64,000 bases of DNA from positions 1,984,001 to 2,048,000 of the forward strand of contig NZ_CP155796.1 of NCBI RefSeq assembly GCF_039729195.1, in the 5' to 3' direction. The stretch is from Mycobacterium sp. DL. Its GTDB lineage: Bacteria; Actinomycetota; Actinomycetes; Mycobacteriales; Mycobacteriaceae. The notes beneath the pieces were generated by a model. That model saw nothing but the letters and a program-made list of their open reading frames with translations, ran no database searches and was not told the DNA's origin. The position numbers were made by a program, and so were the translations under genes. Shown here in pieces: positions 26,306 to 34,741 of the stretch (the stretch's first letter is position 1; each line of letters begins with the position of its first letter).

Positions 26306-26379
26306 CTGACGTGGGTCCCCGGCGACGATAGCGTTGAGATACCGGACGGCACAGTTGCTGTCCAGGAGGAGGCGCACCG

Positions 26380-27267
26380 ATGTCCACCCCACCAGCACCC
26401 CTCGGCATCCTCGTCGGAGTCGACGGCTCACCTGCGTCGCGAGTAGCCATCGACTGGGCAGCCCGCGATGCAGCGATGCGTCACGTTCCGCTGACACTCG
26501 TGCACGTGCTGCCGGGGGCTGCCGTGCAGGCCTGGATCCAGGTCCCGCTGCCGGCAGGCTTCATCGAGGACGAGCAGGCGGCCGCCCGCGAAATCCTTTC
26601 TGAAGCACAGGCTGTCGTGCACGCCGCAGTCGGGGAAGCCGGCGAGGTCCGCGTGGAGGAGAAGGTGATCTCCGGGCAGCCGATTCCGGCGCTGGCGGAT
26701 CTGACGAAGGACGCCGACATGATCGTCGTCGGCAGTCGCGGACTGGGAAAGTGGGAACGGCGACTGCTCGGGTCGGTCAGCATCGGCCTGGTCCAGCATT
26801 CTCACTGCCCTGTGGCTGTCATCCACGACGAGGATCCGCTGATCCCACACCCGGCGCAGGCTCCCGTGGTCGTGGGCGTCGACGGTTCTCCTGCCTCCGA
26901 GCACGCCACCGCGGTCGCCTTCGACGAGGCCTCTCGCCGCGGGGTCGACCTGGTAGCCGTGCACACCTGGAGCGACGCCGGCTACGCACTGCCCGGCTCG
27001 GGGTGGAACGAGATCGAACCCGAGGAGGAACTGTTGCTGGCCGAGCGGCTGGCAGGCTGGCGGGAGCGTTATCCCGAGGTGGCCGTGCGCCGCTCGGTGC
27101 ATCGTGACCAGCCGGGCCGCAGGCTCCTCGAGGAGGCCGAACAGGCACAGCTGCTGGTCGTGGGCAGTCACGGTCGCGGCGGTTTCGCCGGAATGCTGCT
27201 CGGCTCGGTGGGCTCGCAGGTCGTGCAATCTGTCCGGATACCGGTGATCGTCGCCAGGCGGTCGTGA
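26380..27267 (+). CDS. Tandem universal stress protein
   Basis: Two UspA domains in 295 residues (about 8-150 and 160-294). Both begin with GVDGSPAS and both end with the ATP-binding G-x2-G-x9-G(S) pattern: VVGSRGLGKWERRLLGS and VVGSHGRGGFAGMLLGS. This is the size and form of the DosR-regulated stress proteins of mycobacteria, which bind ATP and adjust growth under low oxygen or nitric oxide. Strong AGGAGGAGG before ATG 26380. The DosR-type boxes upstream agree with hypoxic induction. It is divergent from idi, followed 34 bases later by a convergent FAD hydroxylase gene. Confidence 0.93.
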   Translation: MSTPPAPLGILVGVDGSPASRVAIDWAARDAAMRHVPLTLVHVLPGAAVQAWIQVPLPAGFIEDEQAAAREILSEAQAVVHAAVGEAGEVRVEEKVISGQPIPALADLTKDADMIVVGSRGLGKWERRLLGSVSIGLVQHSHCPVAVIHDEDPLIPHPAQAPVVVGVDGSPASEHATAVAFDEASRRGVDLVAVHTWSDAGYALPGSGWNEIEPEEELLLAERLAGWRERYPEVAVRRSVHRDQPGRRLLEEAEQAQLLVVGSHGRGGFAGMLLGSVGSQVVQSVRIPVIVARRS

Positions 27268-27301
27268 CCGCAGGCCGCAGCCGTGCCTCGTGCTGACCGC
27301 C

Positions 27302-28696
27302 TCACCTTCGGGCGGGCATCCGTTCATTGGCGGCGACTGCCCGCTCGAACAGCGCCGGTTCGGCCAGGATCGACGGATGGTCGAGCATGAACGAGACGGC
27401 GCTGAAGGCGTCGGCGACCGTCTGGTCGCTCAAGGTGGCTTGGACCACTTGATCCATGGCCCATCGCTGCTGTTCGAGTTCCACGGACACCTCCACGCCC
27501 TGAAGCGCATCCAGCCTGGCGGCGTCGGCCCCGGCCGAGAGAGCCCACGCAGCGTCGGTCACCACGGCCTGCATGTCGAAGAACTCCGTCGCCATGCCCT
27601 GCGGCAGCGGGTTGGCGATCAGATACTCGGACAGGCAGCTCGCATGCAGCACCGCTGACGACATGCCCTGTCCGTAAATGGGATTGAAGGACGCCACCGC
27701 GTCTCCGACGCAGACCAGGCGCGCCGGGAACGGGTCCAGTCCGGTGAAGTCGCGGCGGCGGCTGTCGGCTTGTCGGTATGTCTGTATCTCGCGGGTCAAC
27801 TGCCCCCCGGCCGCGTGACCGAAGACGGGCGGCAGTTTGGCGCACGTCGCACGGAAGTCCTCGAGCGTCCGCGGAGGCCGAGCAGGTTCGTAGGCCGCGA
27901 GCATCACCATCCATTGGTCCTCCTCAGCCACGAGGGTCGTGCCGAGAGCCAACCCATCCGGCGCGGACGGCCCGTCGAAATGCGCGAGCGCAGTCAGTGG
28001 CAGCTCACCGGGATCCCCCGAACGCTCGAACAGTGCTGTCGCGTAATTGATGTCGGTGCGTACCCGGTGTAGCCGAGGACGTGGGAAGCCGGCCTGCTCG
28101 AGCCACTCCGATGTCTTGCTGGATCGCCCCGTGGCGTCCACCACGAAATCGGCACCGACGACGTGTTCGCCATCTCGTCTCGCGTACCGCACGGCGTGCA
28201 CCGCGCCGTCGCGAAAGTCGAGACCCGTCGCCCGGGCCGACAGGATCGACACGTTGGGCAACGCCAGAACCATGGCCCGGATCCGGGATTCGAGAAGCGG
28301 GCGGGTACCCGCGAGGATCGACATGTCGCGATTCGGCAGCCGCTGTGCATCGCCGAGGTACACGGCCTGCTGCTTGTAATCGACGAGCAGGGCACCGTGA
28401 TCCAGTGCCTCACTGGTGAACCCGGGCAGCCAGCGTTCGAGCTGCGCGAAACCACCCGGTAGCAGGACGTGCCCTTGTCGATCGTGCGGGACGCCCACTC
28501 GTGGACGGCCGTCGGCCTCGACATCGTCGCGTTCGACGATCAGCACGGTGTGGGCGTGATCGGCGAGTACCCGCGCGGCCATCAGGCCGGCGATGCTGCC
28601 ACCCAGTACGCATGCGGTGCCGAGCATCTTCGGGGTTCGCGCCGGCGAATGGGTTCGGGTCAGGCGGTCGAACACGGCACGGTCGGTATCAGCCAC
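27302..28696 (-). CDS. FAD-dependent oxidoreductase/hydroxylase
   Basis: Flavoprotein of 464 residues. The Rossmann motif VLGGSIAGLMAARVLADH lies at about 30-47, the DATGRSS motif in the middle, and the GD motif CVGDAVASFNPIYGQGM in the C-terminal half, as in halogenase- or RebC-like hydroxylases. The leader before the first strand (ADTDRAVFDRLTRTH) supports GTG 28696, which begins two bases after the RidA-family stop, so the two are probably coupled. A longer open frame upstream only overlaps the RidA gene in another frame. The substrate is unknown. It converges with the stress protein gene. Confidence 0.85.
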   Translation of the reverse strand: MADTDRAVFDRLTRTHSPARTPKMLGTACVLGGSIAGLMAARVLADHAHTVLIVERDDVEADGRPRVGVPHDRQGHVLLPGGFAQLERWLPGFTSEALDHGALLVDYKQQAVYLGDAQRLPNRDMSILAGTRPLLESRIRAMVLALPNVSILSARATGLDFRDGAVHAVRYARRDGEHVVGADFVVDATGRSSKTSEWLEQAGFPRPRLHRVRTDINYATALFERSGDPGELPLTALAHFDGPSAPDGLALGTTLVAEEDQWMVMLAAYEPARPPRTLEDFRATCAKLPPVFGHAAGGQLTREIQTYRQADSRRRDFTGLDPFPARLVCVGDAVASFNPIYGQGMSSAVLHASCLSEYLIANPLPQGMATEFFDMQAVVTDAAWALSAGADAARLDALQGVEVSVELEQQRWAMDQVVQATLSDQTVADAFSAVSFMLDHPSILAEPALFERAVAANERMPARR

Positions 28697-28698
28697 GC

Positions 28699-29133
28699 CT
28701 AGGACTTCAGCTTGACGGTGAAACTGATCTCCACGAGCTGTCCGGGCCGCGCGAGCCGTGGCGTGACCAGGATGGTGGTCGCCACCTGCGGCAGCTCCAT
28801 GCCGAAGGCGGCCTTTCGCACCGGGCCGGCAGCGGCGAACGCGCTGTCCATGTCCAACACGTAGACCACCTCCTCGACGACGTCGTCGAGCGTGGCGCCG
28901 AACCGGGCAAGCAGCTCGGTCGCGTTCGCGTAGGTCGTGCGCATCTGCTCGGCCATCGTGCTGTAGTCGGTGACCCGGCCGTGTTCGTCCACGGGGGCCG
29001 GGGCGACGAGCCCGGTGCCGTCGTGGGAGAACTGACCGGCCAGATGGATTGTGTCGCCGTGCTTGACGGCCTGGACGTAGCCGAACGCCTGCTCCCACGG
29101 GACGCCCCAGCTCTCGACCTGTTCCGTTGCCAT
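28699..29133 (-). CDS. RidA (YjgF/YER057c) family protein
   Basis: Small trimer-forming protein of 144 residues. The family features seen are the N-terminal GYVQAVKHGDTIHLAGQFS, the central EQMRTTYANATELLARFG and the C-terminal PQVATTILVTPRLARPGQLVEISFTVKL. Canonical RidA deaminates reactive enamines and keeps an Arg in the final VxRxxL-type motif; here the equivalent segment reads TPRLARPG, so imine deaminase activity is possible but not assured. Such relatives often work with flavoprotein oxidases or hydroxylases, and the next gene is one, starting two bases after this stop. Start ATG 29133. Confidence 0.87.
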   Translation of the reverse strand: MATEQVESWGVPWEQAFGYVQAVKHGDTIHLAGQFSHDGTGLVAPAPVDEHGRVTDYSTMAEQMRTTYANATELLARFGATLDDVVEEVVYVLDMDSAFAAAGPVRKAAFGMELPQVATTILVTPRLARPGQLVEISFTVKLKS

Positions 29134-29254
29134 GACGTGCTCCTATATCGCGTTGAGATGTGTTTCTCACGCTAAGAGCCGGTGTGCTCGGGCGGCCAGA
29201 TCGGGCGGTGCCGTTTTTGGCAAGCATCGTGCCAGGGTGTGCCGCCTGCGTCGC

Positions 29255-30202
29255 TCAGCCCGTCACGTCGGACGCCCGGCGGTGCCGGCGGCGGTAGTCG
29301 CTGGGCAGCAGGCCGGTCTCCCGGCGAAAGCTGATGCGGAGGTTGGCAGCGGTGCCCAGGCCGGAGGCCGCGGCGATCCGTTCGACGGACCAGTCCGAGG
29401 TCTCGAGGAGCCGCCGGGCGACCAGCACCCGCTGCAGGGTGAGCCAGCGCACGGGCGGCATGCCGGTCTCCTCGCCGAACCGGCGGATGAAGGTGCGCCG
29501 CGACATCGTCGCGTGGCGGGCCAGTTGATCCACGGTGAGCGGCTGCTCCAGGCGCTGCAGCGCCCAGTTCCGCGTCTCGGCCAGATCGGCGCTGGGCGGG
29601 CTGAGCACGTCGACGTATTGCGGCTGCTGTCCGGGACGAGTCGGCGGCGCAATCAGCTCCCTGCTCACCGCGAGCTCGGACCCGACACCGAAGGTGTTGC
29701 GGATCAGGTGCAGGCCCACATCGATCCCCGCGCCGGCCCCCGCGGACGTCAGCAGGTTGCCGTCCTCGAGGTACAGCACATCCTCGACGACCGTCGTACT
29801 CGGATACAGCTCTCTGAGCTGCTCGGTGAACTGCCAATGCGTCGTCACCTTGCGGCCGTCCGTGATACCGCTGGCGGCCAGCGCGAACGACCCGGTGCAG
29901 ATACCGACCACGGTGGCGCCCCGCCGCGCGGCGTTGGCGATCGCGTCCAGGTAGACATCCGGCGGCGGTACGTGCGGATCGCCGAATCCCGGGACCACCA
30001 CCACGTCCGCGTCACCCACCACGGCCAGCGGTTGCGACGGCACGATCGTGACGCCATCCTCCGGACCCGCATGCCCGGCATGCCCGGTCACCAGCAGCTC
30101 GAAGCCCGGATGCCCGCCCAGCACGTGCGCGGCGATGCTGAAATCCATGGCGATCACCCGCGGCAACACCAGCAGCGCCACCTTCTGTGTGGCTCGGGCC
30201 AC
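29255..30202 (-). CDS. GlxA family transcriptional regulator (DJ-1/PfpI + AraC)
   Basis: Activator of 315 residues. Residues 1-190 form a DJ-1/PfpI class-I amidotransferase-like domain with the elbow [14 protein letters not shown], probably a sensor. Residues 215-310 form a double helix-turn-helix of the AraC type ([21 protein letters not shown] and [22 protein letters not shown]). GTG 30202 is chosen since AGGAGG lies eight bases upstream; the frame is open further but the extra part is unlike the family. Located 121 bases before the RidA gene on the same strand, so it probably controls the RidA-FAD hydroxylase pair. Divergent from the sigma factor gene. Confidence 0.88.
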   Translation of the reverse strand: MARATQKVALLVLPRVIAMDFSIAAHVLGGHPGFELLVTGHAGHAGPEDGVTIVPSQPLAVVGDADVVVVPGFGDPHVPPPDVYLDAIANAARRGATVVGICTGSFALAASGITDGRKVTTHWQFTEQLRELYPSTTVVEDVLYLEDGNLLTSAGAGAGIDVGLHLIRNTFGVGSELAVSRELIAPPTRPGQQPQYVDVLSPPSADLAETRNWALQRLEQPLTVDQLARHATMSRRTFIRRFGEETGMPPVRWLTLQRVLVARRLLETSDWSVERIAAASGLGTAANLRISFRRETGLLPSDYRRRHRRASDVTG

Positions 30203-30399
30203 TCCGACCACCTCCTGGCACGATCCTTGCCGAGAACGGCACAACCCGATCTGGTAACCGGACCGCGCGACTCCCAAACTTGATAACACATCTCGTCGTG
30301 CAGCAAAGAAGCTGTTCATGGCTGCACCGTGGGCGGAAGCGGGTCAGCTGCAACGGCCACGGCCTTCCGGGTCGACAGATTCCAAGGAGAGAGACGCGC

Positions 30400-31104
30400 A
30401 TGGCCACCAATCCCGTCAGCGGGATCACTCCGAGCGACCCCGCCAAGGCGTCTACGGACGACGTCGATATCGGACCCGATGTACCTCTGCAGATCAGTGG
30501 CCGCCCCGCCCCGATCCCGGAGGACACCGGCGCCGACCTGGCGGCGCGTTTCGCGCGCGACGTGATCCCACTCATGGACACGCTGTTCGGAGGGGCCATG
30601 AGGATGACCCTGCAGCGCGCTGACGCCGAAGACCTGGTGCAGGAGACCATGGTGCGGGCGTACAAGGGTTTTCGGACCTTTCAGCAAGGGACCAATCTCA
30701 AAGGGTGGCTCTTCCGCATCCAGGCCAATGCCCACATCAATGGTTACCGCAAGCAGATGCGCCGGCCCACCGAGCTGCCGATCGAGACGATCTCCGACCG
30801 GCGGCTGGCAGCCGACGCAGAGCGTTCACCGCGAGCGCTGCGCTCCGCGGAGGTAGAGGTGTTGGAGTCGTTGCCCGACGACGACATCAGGAACGCACTG
30901 GATGCCTTGCCCCTCAAGTTCCGGATGGCGGTGTATTACGCCGACGTCGAGGGCCTTGCCTACAAGGAGATCAGCGACATCATGTCCACGCCGCTGGGCA
31001 CCGTCATGTCACGAATCCACCGGGGCCGATCCCAGCTGCGCGTCCTGTTGGCTGCCCTCGCCGCTGACCGCGGGTACTTCCGGGTTCAGCAGAAAACGGG
31101 GTAG
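30400..31104 (+). CDS. ECF sigma factor, SigH-like
   Basis: Sigma-70 family ECF factor of 234 residues close to mycobacterial SigH. Region 2: [22 protein letters not shown] and [20 protein letters not shown]. Region 4: [22 protein letters not shown] and the recognition helix [20 protein letters not shown]. SigH directs the thiol-oxidation and heat responses through GGAA/GTT-type promoters and is normally held by a small zinc anti-sigma (RshA) encoded next to it. No anti-sigma gene follows here; the next gene, 63 bases on, encodes the Rieske-GltS fusion. I therefore suggest this paralogue serves the two downstream genes or is controlled by them. AAGGAGAG precedes ATG 30400. I saw no clear SigH promoter. 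Confidence 0.9.
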   Translation: MATNPVSGITPSDPAKASTDDVDIGPDVPLQISGRPAPIPEDTGADLAARFARDVIPLMDTLFGGAMRMTLQRADAEDLVQETMVRAYKGFRTFQQGTNLKGWLFRIQANAHINGYRKQMRRPTELPIETISDRRLAADAERSPRALRSAEVEVLESLPDDDIRNALDALPLKFRMAVYYADVEGLAYKEISDIMSTPLGTVMSRIHRGRSQLRVLLAALAADRGYFRVQQKTG

Positions 31105-31167
31105 CGACAACACGTCGCACCGGCGTTACAAACCAGCCCGAAGACCGAACTACGAGCAAGGCAGAAG

Positions 31168-32793
31168 ATGGCGAATCCCATAGCGACAGTGCACGTGCCG
31201 ATTGCCCAGATCGATGACCTGGTGGACAACGTCCCCGCTTCCGCCGAGGTCGATGGCGTCGATCTCGTCATCGTCCGTCGGGCCGGGGAGGTGCATGTCT
31301 TCGAGGGCCGCTGCCCGCACCGCGGTGCGCTGCTGGCCGATGGTCGCGTGGAGGGCGAGGACCTGATCTGCGGACTACACGGGTGGAGCTTCCGCCTCGA
31401 CACCGGCATTTCGGGCTACAACCCGGCAAAGTGGCTTCACGCCTTCCCCAGCACCGTGGTCGATGGACAGGTGTGCATCACCAAAGACGACTTGGTCGAG
31501 TATCAGTCGACCCGTCCGGGTCCGGCGGCGGCCACCGTCTACGACAGGTTGTTCGACGATCCGCATCAGGACACCGTCGAGGAGCCCTACGTCACCGAGA
31601 TCCACACCATGGCCGCGGTGGGGTTGTCCGGACCGGATGGAGCGGTCGCGGCGATGGGAGTGCCGCGCGATCAGCTCCCGCAGTGGGACGATCTCCAGGT
31701 ACTCACCGCCCAGCTGCGCCGCTTTCCGAAGCTGGACGATGAGCCGGTCGACACCGCGGTGACCATCGGCCCGGCCGCCGCCCGGCCGCTGCGCTTGGCA
31801 ATCCCAGTGTTCGTGTCCGACATGAGCTTCGGTGCGCTGTCGGCGCAAGCCAAGATCGCTCTGAGCCGCGGCGCGGAAGCGGCGGGTACGGCGATCTGCT
31901 CGGGGGAAGGTGGGATGCTGCCGGAGGAGAAGGCCGAGAGCTCGCGCTATCTGTACGAACTCGCGTCGGGCCTGTTCGGCTGGGACGAGGCGGTCCTGGA
32001 TACGGTGCAGGCCCTGCACCTGAAGTTGGGGCAGGGCGCGAAGACCGGCACGGGCGGACACCTCCCCGGGAGCAAGGTCACCGGGAGAATCGCCGCGGTT
32101 CGGGGCCTACCCGAGGGCACCGCCGCCGTCTCACCGGCGCGGTTCGTCGACTGGATGACGCTGCTCGACGCGAAGGCCCTCGTCGATCGGATCCGGGAAC
32201 GTTCGGGGGGAATCCCGGTCGGGGTGAAGATGTCGGCGCAGCACATCGAGGCAGATCTCGACGCGGCGTTGGAACTCGGCGTCGACTACGTCATCCTCGA
32301 TGGCCGCGGCGGCGGCACCGGCGCGGCTCCGACCATCTTGCGCGACACGATCAGTGTCCCCACCCTGGCCGCGCTGCCCCGCGCTCGACGACACCTCGAC
32401 ACGTCCGGTGCTCGCGACGTCACGCTGATCGCGACCGGCGGGCTCCGCCGAGCGAGCGACATGGTCAAGGCGCTCGCGCTCGGCGCCGACGCGGTCGCGG
32501 TCTCCAACGTCGCCCTGCAGGCCATCGGCTGTGTGGGGATGCGGGCGTGCCACACCGACAACTGTCCGGTCGGCATCGCGACTCAGAAACCGCATCTGGG
32601 TGCCCGGTTACCCGTGCAACGCGCCGCCGAACAACTCACCCGGTACCTGGGCGCAGTCACCGAGTTGATGGTGGTCCTCGCCCGCGCCTGCGGACACGAT
32701 TCGCTGTCGGACTTCACCGCCGCCGACCTGACCAGCTGGAAACGCGACGTCGCGGAGCTTGCCGGCGTGCGGTGGGCGGGGAGCACCCGATGA
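31168..32793 (+). CDS. Rieske - glutamate-synthase-like FMN domain fusion
   Basis: Unusual fusion of 541 residues. Residues 1-108 are a Rieske domain (Cys49-His51 in RCPHRG, Cys68-His71 in CGLHGW). Residues about 125-541 are the FMN synthase (alpha/beta barrel) domain of glutamate synthase: VSDMSFGALSAQAKIALSRG, SGEGGMLPEE, GQGAKTGTGGHLPGSKV, LDGRGGGTGAAP and ATGGLRRASDMVKALALGAD. The [3Fe-4S] cysteines Cys455, Cys461 and Cys466 (C-x5-C-x4-C) are intact. There is no glutaminase domain and no small subunit nearby, so electrons may enter through the Rieske centre. The reaction is unknown; amination or oxidation of a 2-oxo or amino acid are options. It overlaps the next gene (ATGA), also Rieske-fused. 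Confidence 0.88.
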   Translation: MANPIATVHVPIAQIDDLVDNVPASAEVDGVDLVIVRRAGEVHVFEGRCPHRGALLADGRVEGEDLICGLHGWSFRLDTGISGYNPAKWLHAFPSTVVDGQVCITKDDLVEYQSTRPGPAAATVYDRLFDDPHQDTVEEPYVTEIHTMAAVGLSGPDGAVAAMGVPRDQLPQWDDLQVLTAQLRRFPKLDDEPVDTAVTIGPAAARPLRLAIPVFVSDMSFGALSAQAKIALSRGAEAAGTAICSGEGGMLPEEKAESSRYLYELASGLFGWDEAVLDTVQALHLKLGQGAKTGTGGHLPGSKVTGRIAAVRGLPEGTAAVSPARFVDWMTLLDAKALVDRIRERSGGIPVGVKMSAQHIEADLDAALELGVDYVILDGRGGGTGAAPTILRDTISVPTLAALPRARRHLDTSGARDVTLIATGGLRRASDMVKALALGADAVAVSNVALQAIGCVGMRACHTDNCPVGIATQKPHLGARLPVQRAAEQLTRYLGAVTELMVVLARACGHDSLSDFTAADLTSWKRDVAELAGVRWAGSTR

Positions 32794-34715
32794 CCGGCAT
32801 CACCTGGCACCGGCTCGACGACCTGCCCGCCGAGGGCAGGGTGCACAGCGCTGTGGTCGACGGTCGGGCGCTCGCGCTCACCCGCTGCAACGGACGGGTC
32901 GGCGCGCTGAGCAACCAGTGTCCCCATCAGGGCGGACCTCTCGGCGACGGGTCGATCGAGAACGGCCTGCTGCGCTGCCCCTGGCACGGGTATGACTACG
33001 ACCCGATCACCGGAGCACCGCCGGAAGGCTTCAGTGACGCCGTGACTGCCTACGACGTGGAGGAACGGGCCGACGGCACCTACGTCGCATTGACCGACGT
33101 CGTCGCGCGGCCCCGCAGCGTGTCCGACGTGCTGGTCGAGACCCTGGTGGCGTGGGGCGTCGACACGGTGTTCGGCATGGTCGGACACTCCAACCTCGGA
33201 TTCGCCGACGCGTTGCGCGCAGCCGAGCAGCGCGGTGAGCTGCGGTACATCGGCATCCGCCATGAGGGGGCTGCGGCGTTCGCCGCCTCGGCGTACGGAA
33301 AGCTGACCGGCCGCCCGGCAGTGTGCTTCGCCATCGCCGGTCCGGGCTCGACCAACCTGCTGACCGGCCTCTACGACGCCAAACTCGACGGGTCCCCGGT
33401 GATAGCGATCTCCGGTCAGGTGCCGTCGAAGGTGTTGGGGCGGGGCGCTTTTCAGGACCTAGACCTGTCGGCTGTATTCCGCGACGTCACGCTGTCGACG
33501 GTCACCGTGCACGCCGGCTCCGACCATGCTGAGCTCGCCGCGACTGCGGTCAAACACGCGATCGACGGACGGGGGGTGGCACACCTGGTGCTGCCCGACG
33601 AAGTGCAGGATCTCGCCTCTGATCAGGGTGCCACCACCCCGTCGGGGCGGCGCGCTGACCTGGCTTTCGCCCCGTCGCCGACGTCGATGCGCGGAGCCGT
33701 CGCTGCACTCGAGGCAGCGCGCCGGCCGGTGATCATCGCCGGGCACGGCGCGAAGGACGCCGCCCTCGAACTCCGCGAGTTGGCGGAGCATCTCGGCGCC
33801 CCCGTGCTGACGACATTCCGCGCGAAGGGCTTGCTGCCCGACACGCACCCGCTGGGCGCCGGCGTGCTCGGCCGCTCAGGTACTCCGGTGGCGTCCTGGT
33901 TGATGAACGAATCCGACGTGTTGCTCGTGGTGGGCGCATCGTTCTCCAACCACACCGGCATCGCCCCGTACAAGACGATCGTCCAGGTCGACGATGTCCC
34001 TTCGGCGATCGGTCGTTTTCACCCCGTCGCTCATGAGGTGCTCGGAGATGCGGCCGTCACGTTGCGCACGATGCGGGACGCACTCGGTGAGGTGACGTCG
34101 CGAGATCAGCGGGCGGACGTCGCCGCACGCTGGGCGATCTGGCGCGCCGAAAAAGCGCGCCGCGCCGCCGACGACCGAGGGCGCGGGGTGTCCAGTGCCG
34201 CGGTATTTGCCGCACTCACGACGCATTGCCCCGCTGATGCCGTGATCGCCGTCGACGTCGGGAACAACGCCTACTCCTTCGGCCGGTACTTCGAGAGCAG
34301 CGGGCAGGCGGTGCTGATGTCGGGCTACCTCGGCTCGATCGGATTCGGATTTCCGGCAGCCATGGGTGCGTGGACCGCAGATCCCGGCCGCCCCGTCGTC
34401 GCGGTGACCGGGGACGGCGGCTTCGGGCAATACCTCGCCGAGCTCACCACCGCGGTCAAGTACGGCATCGGCGTCAAGCACGTGCTGCTCGACAACGGCG
34501 TTCTCGGCAAGATCAGCAAGGAACAGCTCGCCGGGCAATTCCCGGTCTGGCAGACCTCGCTGGTGAACCCGGACTTCGCCGCCTACGCCCGGCTGTGCGG
34601 GGCGGCCGGCATCTCCGTGAGTCGCGCCGACGAACTCGACGACGCGATGCGGAATCTCTTCGCCATCGACGGACCCGCACTCTTGCACGTCAAGGCGGAC
34701 GCCGAATTGCTCTGA
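32790..34715 (+). CDS. Rieske - ThDP-dependent enzyme fusion
   Basis: Fusion of 641 residues. Residues 1-108 are a second Rieske domain (Cys44-His46 in QCPHQGG, Cys63-His66 in CPWHGY). Residues about 112-641 are a complete three-domain ThDP enzyme of the pyruvate oxidase/acetolactate synthase class: the catalytic Glu in IRHEGAAAFAASAYG, GPGSTNLLTGLYDA, the central domain with VVGASFSNHT, and the ThDP/Mg2+ motif VTGDGGFGQYLAELTTAV ending LLDNGVLG (Asp-Asn where NN is common). It would decarboxylate a 2-oxo acid; the fused Rieske centre could take electrons from the intermediate. ATG 32790 overlaps the previous stop. I know no characterised enzyme of this architecture. Confidence 0.88.
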   Translation: MTGITWHRLDDLPAEGRVHSAVVDGRALALTRCNGRVGALSNQCPHQGGPLGDGSIENGLLRCPWHGYDYDPITGAPPEGFSDAVTAYDVEERADGTYVALTDVVARPRSVSDVLVETLVAWGVDTVFGMVGHSNLGFADALRAAEQRGELRYIGIRHEGAAAFAASAYGKLTGRPAVCFAIAGPGSTNLLTGLYDAKLDGSPVIAISGQVPSKVLGRGAFQDLDLSAVFRDVTLSTVTVHAGSDHAELAATAVKHAIDGRGVAHLVLPDEVQDLASDQGATTPSGRRADLAFAPSPTSMRGAVAALEAARRPVIIAGHGAKDAALELRELAEHLGAPVLTTFRAKGLLPDTHPLGAGVLGRSGTPVASWLMNESDVLLVVGASFSNHTGIAPYKTIVQVDDVPSAIGRFHPVAHEVLGDAAVTLRTMRDALGEVTSRDQRADVAARWAIWRAEKARRAADDRGRGVSSAAVFAALTTHCPADAVIAVDVGNNAYSFGRYFESSGQAVLMSGYLGSIGFGFPAAMGAWTADPGRPVVAVTGDGGFGQYLAELTTAVKYGIGVKHVLLDNGVLGKISKEQLAGQFPVWQTSLVNPDFAAYARLCGAAGISVSRADELDDAMRNLFAIDGPALLHVKADAELL

Positions 34716-34741
34716 GCAGCAGTCGGTTGCGGGACGCCAGT

